NCBI GenBank assembly: GCA_022885665.1
Contig: JAGQDJ010000064.1
Span: forward strand, 62,001 to 126,000
DNA: 64,000 bases
Source: Triops longicaudatus
Taxonomy: Eukaryota; Arthropoda; Branchiopoda; Notostraca; Triopsidae
Direction of reading: 5' to 3'
Below are positions 47,224 through 58,300 of the stretch, in pieces; position 1 is the first letter of the stretch, and every line of letters begins with the position of its first letter. The position numbers and the translations under genes were made by a program. The notes under the pieces are model-generated. The model did not search any database, was not told the origin of the DNA, and saw only the letters and a program-made list of their open reading frames with translations.

Positions 47224-47385
47224 GCTCGCATTTTCCGGCAGGAGCTGACCAGCTGATTAGGAAGGCACTGTATAGACAAATTTCCATGTCTCACGTAGCC
47301 AAATTCGCATTCTACTTTCAATTACGCCCCCACAGAACTTGTTTTCAAGCGTGCGCTACGGGAGGCGGATCTTGGCACGAAGCTG
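47224..47385 (-). pseudogene. Decayed sushi (CCP) exon
   Basis: On the - strand: CQDPPPVAHA, then a shift, LKVECEFGYVRHGNLSIQC LPNQ, a further shift, WSAPAGKCE and a phase-1 donor. This is a complete CCP module by its Cys, Gly-Tyr and Trp landmarks, with a frameshift after HA, an in-frame stop before LKVEC and another one-base shift before the Trp. The exon cannot be translated as it stands. Its donor phase fits the EGF exon at 46959, so it belonged to the same gene. Confidence 0.65.
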
Positions 47386-48776
47386 CTAGAATTAACACAA
47401 ATGAATTATTTAATTTATACTATTTGAAAGTAAAGTAAATCGCGACCAAAAAAATAAAAATAAGAAAATGAAAGAAAATAATAAATTTATCTTCGTTAAC
47501 ACACAATATCCCACATTTAAATTAAACCGCCTGAACTTTGACAGCACCGCCATTTATAGACACGAAGTTTACATGTGTTCCCGCCAGTGCCGTCTTAACT
47601 TGTCCACGCGCTTATGACACTGGGGAACAGGGAATATCTTCTTTGCCACGAAATATTAGAAACACAAAGAACCCAAGTCCTTAGCTTATTTGATAATTTG
47701 ATGTATTGTCACGTTCTATATCTTTTTATGCTAACTCACTTATTGTTACAACAATCAAATTTTACACTGAAAAAACAGAACTGGCTCAAAAGAAGGTCGG
47801 AAAGGAACTAACTGTTACAGGCTAGGTGCAGGGAATTTCATTCTTGCTAATAATGAATCTTAAGATTCGTCGTTGGGTGGCTTACAAAATTTAACTGTTG
47901 GGCAACAATGAATGCCACAGGATTTTGCCACCACAGGGACCATACAGGGGAAATCAAATCTTAATTTATAAGTTCTGGGTTTATTCTCAAAATTCTATAT
48001 GGAAAGGGTATTCGTAGGAAAATAGGAGAAAATAGAAGAAATAGCTCGTTAGAGAAAATCCCTTCCGGCTTCGTCCGGAACAACATGCACAACCGAAACA
48101 AAGCTAATTTGAACATTTTCGTCAGCCTTAGGATAACCTAAAATTCCTTCGAAAATCCGCATTACATGCGTAATTTTTGCAATGCTGTCTGTATGTTTCA
48201 GAGCACACAAGAGTACGTCTTTAATTTTTACCTAAAAATATGCTCCGTACACAAACTTTATGCCGATCCTGGAAGCGTTATTATTTTGTGGGCGCTTTAC
48301 ATGCTTATTATCTTATACAACAGTAAAAATACAAGTTTAACATTGTTTAAGGCAAAGATTCTCTTTTGTCTTGGAAATGCGAACACAATTTTTTTCTACC
48401 ACGGAATTAAGAGAATTTTAACAATCTATTTTTCCCCATGTTATTTCTTATGGGATTTTAATTAATTTTTTTTTGCTAGTGAGACGCCTTTAGGGTATAA
48501 TTACGCATTCAAGCTCACTTTTTCCCTTATTTGGAGAGCTAAGACAGTAAATTTCTTACAGACTCTGAAAGCTCACACCAAAGCTCACGTCTGTATTTTT
48601 AGACCCAACGACGTGGATTTCAAGCCCTATATGGCAATTTATTTCAGAAGTAGACCACAATTACGATAAATATACTAAACCGAATTGGCCAACCGTAATG
48701 GATCCATAATGGTAATAAACAGGAAAATTTCGTCACCTACCAGCAAATGTTCGTGTTGAATTCACTTTCTAACGTC
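47386..48776. other. Remains of further extracellular exons and spacer
   Basis: The - strand at about 47520-47620 contains GGNTCKLRVYKWRCC, a Cys/Trp-containing fragment flanked by stops, and 47880-47960 holds another Cys-containing stretch. These may be older exons of the sushi/EGF gene, but neither can be assigned to a domain. The remainder is AT-rich with no supported gene. Confidence 0.3.
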
Positions 48777-50546
48777 TGTCGGTCTTGTCAATGCCACATT
48801 TGCCGGAGAACAAGTGCTCGTGAAGTTTAACTAAAATCTGCCTGTCGGCTTCACTTGTCTTTTCCATACGGTTCATTTTTCCCTAGGTCTTACTTCCAAT
48901 CACCTTAATCTTCTTTTTCACATAAGAAAATAAATAATTCTATCATTTGTTATATAAGTAATACTTCTGCGTCATTGATACCACTTTGGTCGCGAGGAGT
49001 AACACGCGATGAGCAACGGCCACGGCCTTCTTCATTTGAACGTTGTTTCTTGATGGACTTTCTCGATCGCGAAACAGATCGCGACTGAATAAAAGGATTC
49101 TACAAAATAACAAAGGATTAAAATACTACTCCTCTTCAAAAATCAGACGAGTCTACCTTACCTGTACCCGACATATCAACACCCAAGTTCTCCACCTCTT
49201 CTCTCAGACAGCTAACTATCGCTCTCGCTTTTTATCAGTTCTATTTATAACAGGCTTTTTCACCACTCTTTCCCAAACGCACTCCAGTTGATATGATCTT
49301 AGCTTTTTCTCGAATTTGTTTAGCCAACTGATGAATTTCCTTGGTCTTTTCGTGCTTGTTATCACTATATTCACGTAAACGCAATTCTCAGCTCCTCTTC
49401 TTTTTCCAGTTCTTTAAGTTTCCGCCAAACTTACCTGTCAAAGCGTTAGAAAAAATTCCAGAGTTAGTCAAGTACAAACAGACTAAATTATATAAATAAT
49501 TTTAAATATTAAACACTGAGAATGAGTGGTTGACACTGACACGAATCTAACAAAAATCAGCTATTAAACTTTTACTTTAAATTATAATCTTGCCTCCATG
49601 ATGTCAGGATCAGTGTAGTCAGCAATGTTCTTATTTTCCCAGAATTCAGAAATTTTGTCATTTTCGAAGTCCTCAGGCAGGTCGTAATTCTTCTTATAAT
49701 CCACGTAGTAGTCACCTTGATCCAATTCAATTTCTCGTTCGGGCTGTTGTTTTTCAGCTTCAGCTGCTTTCGTCTATAAAACACCTTCTGGAATAAAGGC
49801 GGGTGAGCAACGTTGTCTCTCTTCCTTGGCTCGCCAACGTGGAGACGGTTGAGAACGCCTTCAGATTTCTCGCTGCGCATTTTTATCGCAACATGGTGAG
49901 ACAACAAACGTTCGCATACCTAAATAGAATAACGCTATGATGAACTCTGAGAACCTGGAATCTACAATTACTTACCTCGGTCTTCACTTCCACTACACCT
50001 TCTCCGTTACTGATCGACATTTGAACTGTAGGGATATCATCTTTTTTAAAAGCTCTATGGTTTTGCTTTTCTACGCTTAATTGTTCAACTCAGATAACAT
50101 CGATTTTGTTGAAAACGACGAGCAACGGCTAAGGAAGGAATATAATTAATGCTACATAAAGAAATAAAATGCGAACTACTTGGTTGGCTTAAAGGGGCTT
50201 GATACTTAATAAAAGATGAATCTATTCTTCGTTCATGTATTCACACTGCTCAGACCGACGTATAAATATTCGGTGGTTAGGGAATATGGCTGAACTGTAA
50301 CATCAGCACGTGTGATCTGTAGATCGCTTTACATCAGTACACCTTTAAAATCAGTATTTGACTGAATATACCTTATTCATAAAACTGGACTTGCCGACAT
50401 TCGAGAAGCAGCGAATCAAGATTGTCCTCATATTAGGATCAATGGACGTTCTTCATATTAGGATCAATGGACGATCAAGGGTAGAGATACTGGCGAACTT
50501 GCCCCAAATACTGCAAGCTCTGACCTTGACGTTTCATAATCGTAGC
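48777..50546 (-). pseudogene. NOG1 (GTPBP4) nucleolar GTPase pseudogene
   Basis: Collinear fragments on the - strand match NOG1, the GTPase of 60S ribosome assembly. In order: MATIMKRQGQSLQYLGQVRQ (about 50465-50545), NVGKSSFMNK, the P-loop (50370-50412), KPLLVVFNKIDVI (50095-50131), EGVVEVKTE (49976-50045), CERLLSHHVAIKM..VLNRLH (49800-49919), DKISEFWENKNIADYTDPDIM (about 49600), TKEIHQLAKQIREK (about 49300) and EADR..HLFSGK..KTDRR (48777-48868). The frame is broken by a one-base loss in the PPLF stretch, stops soon after, and loss of the DTPG region. A 56-base intron (49920-49975) with proper splice sites remains, so the copy arose at DNA level. It is non-functional as read. Confidence 0.85.
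50428..50473. repeat. Tandem duplication inside NOG1 pseudogene
   Basis: A 21-base sequence beginning tcatattaggatc is repeated exactly with a 25-base period, between the KRQ segment and the P-loop segment of the NOG1 pseudogene. It is a recent local duplication that further disrupts the copy. Confidence 0.9.
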
Positions 50547-51939
50547 CATTCTAAATAAATAAAAATACAAATAGATGAGGCTGAAGTTCCAGAAATGTCA
50601 AAGATTTTGCCTTCCCAGAGCTGCACGTTCGAACAGGACAATATACATTAAGCGTTATGCGATCCTCCTTGTCAGTGGATGTGCGTGATTCTTACATTTC
50701 TTGCCTGAATACAACTTTATCATATTCGTACATATACTGCTTCACTTACTTTTAATTTCATGCATATACATTGACTTTCATTTTTTGCCATTTACACTAA
50801 TTTAAAGCTCACAAATGCTGATATAAAAGCGACGGATTCTCGCTCAATGGAAACACTTCCATCAGAATAATATATTTAAATATATAATCTTCCCCTCTTT
50901 TTCACTCGTGTTATTTTTTAGTATTAATGTTACATGTTGTAAGGAACGGAAAAGCTTTCGCAATAGGAAATTTCACTGTTAGTGCGTGGAGAGTTTAGTC
51001 CACGAAATGGAAATAGGCCTGTACATAATTTATTCAAATCTGCAATCGTCACACTACAATCTTTTATCACAATCAATTGGCGGTTGCTTAACACTAGACT
51101 CAGAAAGAAAGAGATGCAGAAAACAATTTCGAGATATCTGAAAGAATGTGCTTCAGCATGTGAAGGTAAAAAAAAAAAACAAAGAACTTATAAACTCGGA
51201 AAGTTGTAAACATTTTCCTAATTCTCAAGCTCATTTGTTGCTTTCCCTTTGAAATTCAGAGTAATAATTACGGTACTTCCCTATTATACGCCATGTAGAC
51301 TTAGTGCTCTATTTTAATCGCCTTTTTCAAAACTGATAAATTTTTTTGTGAAACTTTTGCACTGATTAACTTCGGTAGACGAAGGAAGATTAGTAAGAAT
51401 TTTGCGAAAAATGCGACCATTTTTGCAAAAAAAGGGTTAAATTGCATCACAAATTATCATTACAATTACAGCTTTCCCATCCGTTTATTTTGGTTTTCGG
51501 CGTCTCTAGTGTGAAAATATTACTTAATTTAACTTGACCTAACCTAAAACTTGACGGGGCGTATAACAGACAAGTACCATGATTATAAAAAAACTAAATA
51601 CATAAAGCGATTCTAAAGTTTGTTTACCATAACTTTCCTATTCAGGTAGTGCCAACGGAACTTTTTGTGTCTTGTCACACACTGGACTACACATTTGTTT
51701 ACTATCTCGTTTGTTACGTAGTTGTCTGATTGGTGAATGTCTCTTCGCCGGGTTGAAGCCAGTTTAAGGCGTGACTTGCTCTACCACTTGAAATCGCCCG
51801 TGGACTGTATCGTTACCTCAAGTATATCGATTGGTTTCATAGGTTAGGCATTCGTAAGACTAGTACCAGTTGATAACAAGACATTCCAACGCAGAAAACT
51901 AGAAACTAAGGAAAGAAAAGTGAAGTTACTCTGAAAATT
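50547..51939. other. Spacer and promoter region of ACBD5-like gene
   Basis: AT-rich sequence with no supported exon; the short frame at 50982-51209 is Lys-rich and looks accidental. The last 300 bases before 51940 are somewhat GC-richer and probably include promoter and 5' UTR. No TATA box is evident. Confidence 0.45.
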
Positions 51940-53245
51940 ATGGCTGCCCCAATTGAAGAGCAATTTCAAGCAGCTGTACGACTTATACAGTCGATGCCTT
52001 CAAATGGTATGTATTTTAAAATATTCTATTTGTTGATTTTTTTTCCTTTCACATAACGGAATGCCTGTGGAGAAAGTTAACCAAAAAAAATAGGTCGGCA
52101 GTTCTACCGTTAACCTCATTATTTTAGCCTCCTAGTATTAAAATTTTCTTCGAGTTCACATTTATTTTTGTCTACAGGAAGTTTCCAGCCGTCAAATGAA
52201 TTAATGCTGAAATTTTACGGCTATTTCAAGCAAGCTTCTGAAGGTCCATGTAGCTCACCTAAACCCGGATTTTGGGAAGTAGTGAAGAAAGCGAAATGGG
52301 ACGCGTGGAAAAAGTTAGGCAATATGCCTGCACCGGAAGCAATGACACTTTACGTTGAAGAGTTGAAAAAAGTAATTAATTTTCTTGTCATGTTTCACTT
52401 GAGAATAGAATGAAATTTGTTTTCCTCGTTCGCCACAGATTGCGGAAGCAATGCCTTACACAGACGATGTGGCCAATTTTATGCACGTCTTGGGCCCATT
52501 TTATGAAGCAGTTTATCCGGACGGACACCAGAAACTTTCAGTTCTTTTAGGCCGAGAAGCAGAAGAGAAAGACGATTCTGGACACGATAATGAAAGCGGT
52601 TACAGTTCCGGCAGCCAAGAATTAACCACTCATTTATCCGGAGAAGAAGTTGAAGAAGTAGAAGTTGAGACTGCTCCATTAACCCCACGATCATTCTATG
52701 GCAGCACTATGTCAATGACCGGCTCAGAGAAGTTTTACAGCGACACTGAAAGCGATGGTGAATACGTGGATCCAGAAGAACAACTAGTTCTTAGCGCGGA
52801 AGTGACACATATTGCGGAGCACAATTACGCTAGCGCTACAACTTTCACAAGTAAACGCCCTTTATCTTGTTTTATTGTGATAACGTCAAAGAATCTTTTT
52901 TAAATCTAATGGAAATTGTGCTACTTGCAGCTTCCAGGAACGCATCGCCTTTGAAAGTAGAAGCATCCACTCATCTCGCAGCTGCAGTTCATCGACTACA
53001 GAAAGATTTACATGACATGCAGCGCCGTTTGGAAGTGGTAGAAAATCGAACCAAAGTTGAGGTAAGAATTTTTGGCTTACAGCATCTATTGTCTATAATC
53101 GATTGTCTAGATGATTGTAAGACAACAGCCGTATACATGGTGGCCTTTTCCTGAGCTTTCTCCCCGTACTGCATTGATAATCGCATTGTGGCCCTTTGTT
53201 ACGCACCTGCTCCTCAGCTCCATACGGCAACGTGTCAAGAAATAA
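51940..53245 (+). CDS. ACBD5-like acyl-CoA-binding membrane protein
   Basis: Five exons, 51940-52006, 52178-52371, 52439-52850, 52931-53061 and 53129-53245, with all phases fitting, give 306 residues. Residues 1-100 form an ACB domain (EEQFQAAVRLIQSMP, MLKFYGYFKQASEGP, KWDAWKKLG) that binds long-chain acyl-CoA. A Glu/Ser-rich linker follows, then a coiled coil (AAVHRLQKDLHDMQRRLEVV) and a C-terminal hydrophobic segment ALIIALWPFVTHLLLSS followed by RQRVKK. In mammals ACBD5 is tail-anchored in peroxisomes and tethers them to the ER; this layout is the same. A KFYSDTE element at 185-191 resembles a phospho-FFAT motif for VAP binding. The start ATG fits the family. Paralogue ACBD4 is the alternative name. 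Confidence 0.93.
53129..53245 (+). CDS. Last exon of ACBD5-like gene, tail anchor
   Basis: After a 67-base intron (53062-53128) this exon adds 39 codons including the stop: PYTWWPFPELSPRT, then the 18-residue hydrophobic segment and basic tail RQRVKK. The WPFV core is shared with vertebrate ACBD5 (WPF.A.WL). Without it the protein would read through into the intron and lose its anchor, so this exon decides location. It was found by carrying the phase-0 frame across the intron. Confidence 0.88.
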   Translation, partial: PYTWWPFPELSPRTALIIALWPFVTHLLLSSIRQRVKK

Positions 53246-53425
53246 CTGTTTGCAGTTTTCCGAAGTACCACGGATGATGTTGCTCTTTCATTGACAATTT
53301 AAAAGCCTCTATAAAATAGTGTACAGATCAGAAGACACGACGTTTTCGGGGTAGTTACAATAAGCGAACAAGTACACGGATCATCGGTGAAACGATTTTC
53401 CTTCTCGTATTTCATCGCGTTGGCA

Positions 53426-53431
53426 AATAAA
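53426..53431 (+). promoter_or_regulatory. Candidate polyadenylation signal of ACBD5-like gene
   Basis: An exact aataaa 180 bases after the stop codon. Its position is typical for a compact invertebrate 3' UTR. Confidence 0.5.
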
Positions 53432-54767
53432 TATAGAAAATTTGTAGGGGATATCTTGTTGTGCTCCACAACGTGTAGGGGGGGGGGGACAAATGTTAAG
53501 TTATATTTTTGGACTGCTTAGTGTTCTTACGTTGCTCAAGAGAGATGTCTGTTATATTGCATCTATAATGTATTTTTATGGGATTTTATACTGCCTTATT
53601 TTATCGTGACTTTTACTTTCTGTCAATCGCAAAGTTTAAAATATTGTTGGTTGTGACTCTGTACATCCTGAACAATTGGTTAAGGGGTATTCGGAATTGA
53701 ATTTAGTTTATATTGAAACAACTTCTGCACCCCCAGAAAAGGAAAGATTCTTTTTGTGGCGTTGAGTACAGTTGAAATCAACTAATTTGTTTGTTCGTTA
53801 TTGTAATGTTCTTGTTTAAACTATAAACATTTGATTACAAGGGTTAACGCGTAAACTACAGTACTACACTTGAGACGATATGTCCGTTCCATACGCAGAC
53901 GATCATAATGTGAACACAGAACAGTTTTAATCTCCAGGGTAACTCAAGTAGGCCTTAGAATAGCTAGAACACACATCATCTATCATTTCGCGAATTTACC
54001 ACATCACTAATTTTTTTCTCTGCAAAGTATCTTATTGCTTGCACACACGAAAAAGGAGATGATCAATCGCAAGGCAAAACCGTCGTTTTGACTCCGCTAT
54101 TGATTCTAAACGCAATACGATAAAACTTCTGCCTTAAAAATCCTTAAAATCTGGTTTTCGCAAACTAATTATCTTATGTACAGATTGCTCAATCTCTATT
54201 AATAAAATCTTGGGAGTGAGAAGAAATTTACGTATGGCTTCCCTCTCGTACGTTTGATACTTTGGCATTCGCTTTTCGAATGAATCGGAATCTCGAGAAA
54301 ACGGAGAGCACGCCAACGAAAGACTCTTCCTGGAAGACTCAAGGATTTTGTTGAAATGAGATAAAGAAACTTTCATCATAACTCAACTTTTAACCACACA
54401 ACATTGAGCATATGTGGACCTTCACATTTATGCTAAAACTTAATTCATTTTAACCATTGATATGGTGCGTGATATGTAAGTATTCTTGAAGGAGAAGTCA
54501 TTGACCTCCTTTTAACCTAAAAGCTTAAGCAGATACACTTATCTACCATGACATTAACAGAAGCATTCACACCGAAATGCTTCGGAAAGGAAGACGTGTT
54601 GATTTTGTTGTACAAGAAAGGTAAGAACAACGAGCGTTGTAAGCAAACCCGCGCGGTAGCAATACAGGATATTTCAGAAAGAGCAAGGAACAGTGAAAAA
54701 TTTTCCAATAATTTTCCAGGTGGTGGAAAACAGCGAAGAAGTGTTAACACAACACGAAATGTGCTTA

Positions 54768-54907
54768 AAAGTGCATCGGTGCAGTATTTCAGTGCTGTCT
54801 GGTGCATTGGTGCAGTGTGTCTAGTGCAGTAAAGTCCATTGGTGCAATAAGTATGTAAACGTGCGGAATAGTGCAAGTGAATTTGTGCAGTGTGCTTATC
54901 CGTGCTG
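54768..54907. repeat. GTGCA-rich degenerate repeat
   Basis: About nine copies of gtgca/gtgct with spacers of 7-20 bases (gtgcatcggtgcag, ggtgcattggtgcagtg, ggtgcaataag and so on). Units are imperfect, suggesting an old expanded minisatellite. It lies in the intergenic region. Confidence 0.6.
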
Positions 54908-55334
54908 TAACAATCAGCATGCAAACATATAAATACTAGTTATTAACATGAATAACTGCAATATTTAATTAATTGCCCCTCCTTTTTTCTTCCCCCACGC
55001 AGGTCACTAATGGCGTGCATCGAGAAAAACATTGAGACAACATACCTAACAATTGACTAAAATACAATAATAGCGTCTAATATTTGTTGAACAGCCCTTC
55101 TAAAGTGCAGAAATCAGCTATACGAAGAAAAACGCTCCAATATATCACTTTACTTTTCCACGGGTAGCCATACCCATTCTATCACCTATGGCTTAGAATT
55201 TCTACTTTTAACTTTTATGGTTGCTTTTTTTAAAGATCTATCAACGAAATTCTTAAGCATAAATTCTCTTAATAAAGTAAAAAACAGCTTAATTGTTGAA
55301 ATAATAATAACACCGGGCATGGTACGACTTTGGT

Positions 55335-58300
55335 TTATAAATCTTGGCCCAGGCGGTCTAGTTCATGGATGAGGAAATCGAGATCAGCTTCAGTAACGGC
55401 TTGGTTCGATATAATGTTGCGGAAAAAGTTCGGAATCGCGCCTTGCGGTTGATACGAGATCATAAGCGTGCCAGACTGCATCATACGACCTTTCAAGATA
55501 GGCGTAACCTGCAGGGAAAAAAAAAAAAGATTATCCTCCTTTAGCAGAGTTCAATGGTTGAGTAAAATCGTAATCCTCTGCTTTTTATAAATAGCAACAT
55601 TACCTTTCCAAGCTCTTGGTCGCGTTCAGGGCCTGGGGGCATATTACGTAACCGCTTGGGAATGTACCAGAAGCAAGTGTTAGTACATTCCGGTTCAGGA
55701 ACAATTAGTTGGAATTTATCTGGCTGGTCTCGCAACTTTTGCGTCAAGTACATATTCAAATCCATGAAGTGATCCATTTGCTTTCCGAAACCTTCGGTAC
55801 TCTGAATATGACACATCAGAAATGAGTTTAAGAATAATCTTTTATGGCTGTTAGTAAAAGAACCGTCCTGTTATAAGTGACAGCTCTTGGAGAGTATTTG
55901 ATATACCTTTGCTCTCCACGCCAGCCAGAATTTGAAGATATCGTTATGGCGTCCACACTGGATGACTTTATCACCGGTGTCATAAGTGACGTCATAATGC
56001 TTATCTTGTTGGAACAAGTAATCTGCGCACATCTGATTGCACTGGAATAGCAAATTCTAAAAATAATCGCACTTTTAGCCTCCAAACAAATCTTAAGATA
56101 ACTCGCTAGGTTATTACCGGTTCTTTGAAATGGACGGTGGAACACTGAAGAACAATATTGAGGAGCTTATGGGGGTTCCACGTCACAGAATCGGCACTAA
56201 CGAGGGAGAAAAACAAGTGTGAAAGAACGGCCTAAAGCGCATTACGTCGAGAAAGGGGTGAAGATATTGGCCAATGAGATTACCGTTCAACGCCATCGAA
56301 ACGTGGGTGCCGAAGTTTGGAAGAAACGAGGAAACCGCCACCCCATGCAGCCTGCAAACCAAAATTGTTTTATGTTCTCCAATATCTCTCCTTATTATGT
56401 TTCCAGTGAAAAAAAAAAATGATGTTTTAGTAGGCTTATTACATCAACGTGCATCCAGAGCCCATGTTTCTCAGCAATATCCGCAATAGCATTCAAAGGA
56501 TCAAACGCTCCGTAAACCGTGGTTCCAGCTGTAGCGTTAACGTAAAACGGAATTTTGCCTTCGGCTTTTGCTTTGAGGACCAAGCGCTCCAACTCAGCAG
56601 GGATCATCTTGCCCCTAGCATCGCAAGGAACTTCGATACAGTTGTTGGTACCCAAGCCGGATACTGCAGCAGCGCTCATCATGGAAAAGTGGCTCTGCGA
56701 ACGAAAAATTCGCAAATGATGGAAAGTTCTTTAATAAAATCTTATTTAACAACTTCATCTTGCTTCTGTAGCAGTGCAAGTTTTCAATATGTTATGGTTA
56801 ATAGCTGAGGTGACAACAAATAATAATGCAAGCTTACGCGACTTTAAACATATTCATAAAGAGCTTTGCAATTGATAGGCTAAAACTGCATTAGAAATCT
56901 GGCAAAATTATTACTGGCTGTATCCACGTACTTGAGAAAAAGACAGTTTTTTAAGAAGGAAGTTAATGCAATCTTACGTGTTCCGATGTAAACATGACGA
57001 GCTGAGCAGGAACAGCCTTCAGGCCTTCGGACTTGATCTGGGGGAATTTCTTGTAGCGCGCAGCTAACAAGCTGTATAAATTCGATATTGTGCCACCTAA
57101 ATCCAGTTAATTACAATTACAAGCGAGAAAAAAACCTTCAGGTCGTAAAAAAAGAAGTCAGAAAAGAACAGTAAACACACGAATGGATTTGTTAGCATAC
57201 CTGGTGCCAAGATACTGTCCCCATCCTTAAAGCCAATTATTTCGCGCATCTTTTTCAACGTGACGTGCTCCATAAGAATAAATACGGGAGCGATCTCGTA
57301 AGTAAACATGTTCGTATTGGCAGTCGCGGTCAACCATTCTCCCGCCATAGAAATAATATCCAAGCCATTCGACAACTGATTTAGAAATCTTGGATGACCT
57401 GCAGAAATAGACAATTATTATTGCAGGTGTCTCTTAACAAATTTATTCAGTCTACAAACTTTGCCCACATTTTCAAATTTAAAATTTTTGCATCATTGTT
57501 TGCATATCTCTGAAACCCCACACGAAGGAACAGCTCAACTCTTTATTTTCTACCACGGTGGTATTCCTATCCGAAAATAGGTAGACATATTCGACCAAAT
57601 GCAACAGATATACTTAAGTCTAATCTTGTGCACGCAATAAAATGACTAATACAAACACAAAGCGAAAAAAGAACCACAAACGTAAATTATGAATGAAAGT
57701 GAACGACCGTCAGCACAACTGCTATAAACCTAAAAATATTATTTCCATTATTCTTGCTCTTATCCTTCCATTAGCCTTACTCTTGCGCGCGTCTTGTTAA
57801 TTTTCCTGTATCACTGCGTTCTGATTGACACGAACAGCAAAGCTTCAATCGCCGCAAAGCTTGTAACTCCCAAGCAAAGATCCCTTTTCGTATCCTCCCT
57901 TGGGGCCCCTAGGCTACGAAATTCCATTTCTGCCCAACTTCCACCACAGGACCCCACATGCCAAAGGCGATAACGACTCCCTGGAGTCCTTGGACTAGTT
58001 TGGCCTTCTTGGGCTATTTATCCGTACCCATATTTTCTTCTCTCTCTTCTTCACCTGTTTCTCCCTCTCTTTTTTTTAAAAAAAAAAATGTTAAGGGAAG
58101 CAAAAACAGCTCCCCGAAAAGCATGTCTTCAAGTCCAGTCAGCGGTAAAATATCAGCTCATGGGCCTCATGGTATAACAAGCAAAGGAGACTAATAAATA
58201 TGGTAATCAATGAATGTTTTGCCTGGGCTAAATCGTTGGTGTCAGCCACAGCAGGCTGCTCGTTTTGCCGCCCTTTTGCCTTCCAATAGAAGATTCATCG

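Larger units (their letters stand above)
53246..55334. other. Intergenic region between convergent ACBD5 and GAD genes
   Basis: Holds the 3' UTRs of two genes that point towards each other. It contains a candidate aataaa for ACBD5, a run of eleven G's at 53478-53488 and a GTGCA-rich repeat at 54768-54907. Frames present are short and without domains. Confidence 0.5.

Noticed and set aside
51530..51550. Telomere-like tgacctaacctaa
   Set aside because: Only about two units; no array.
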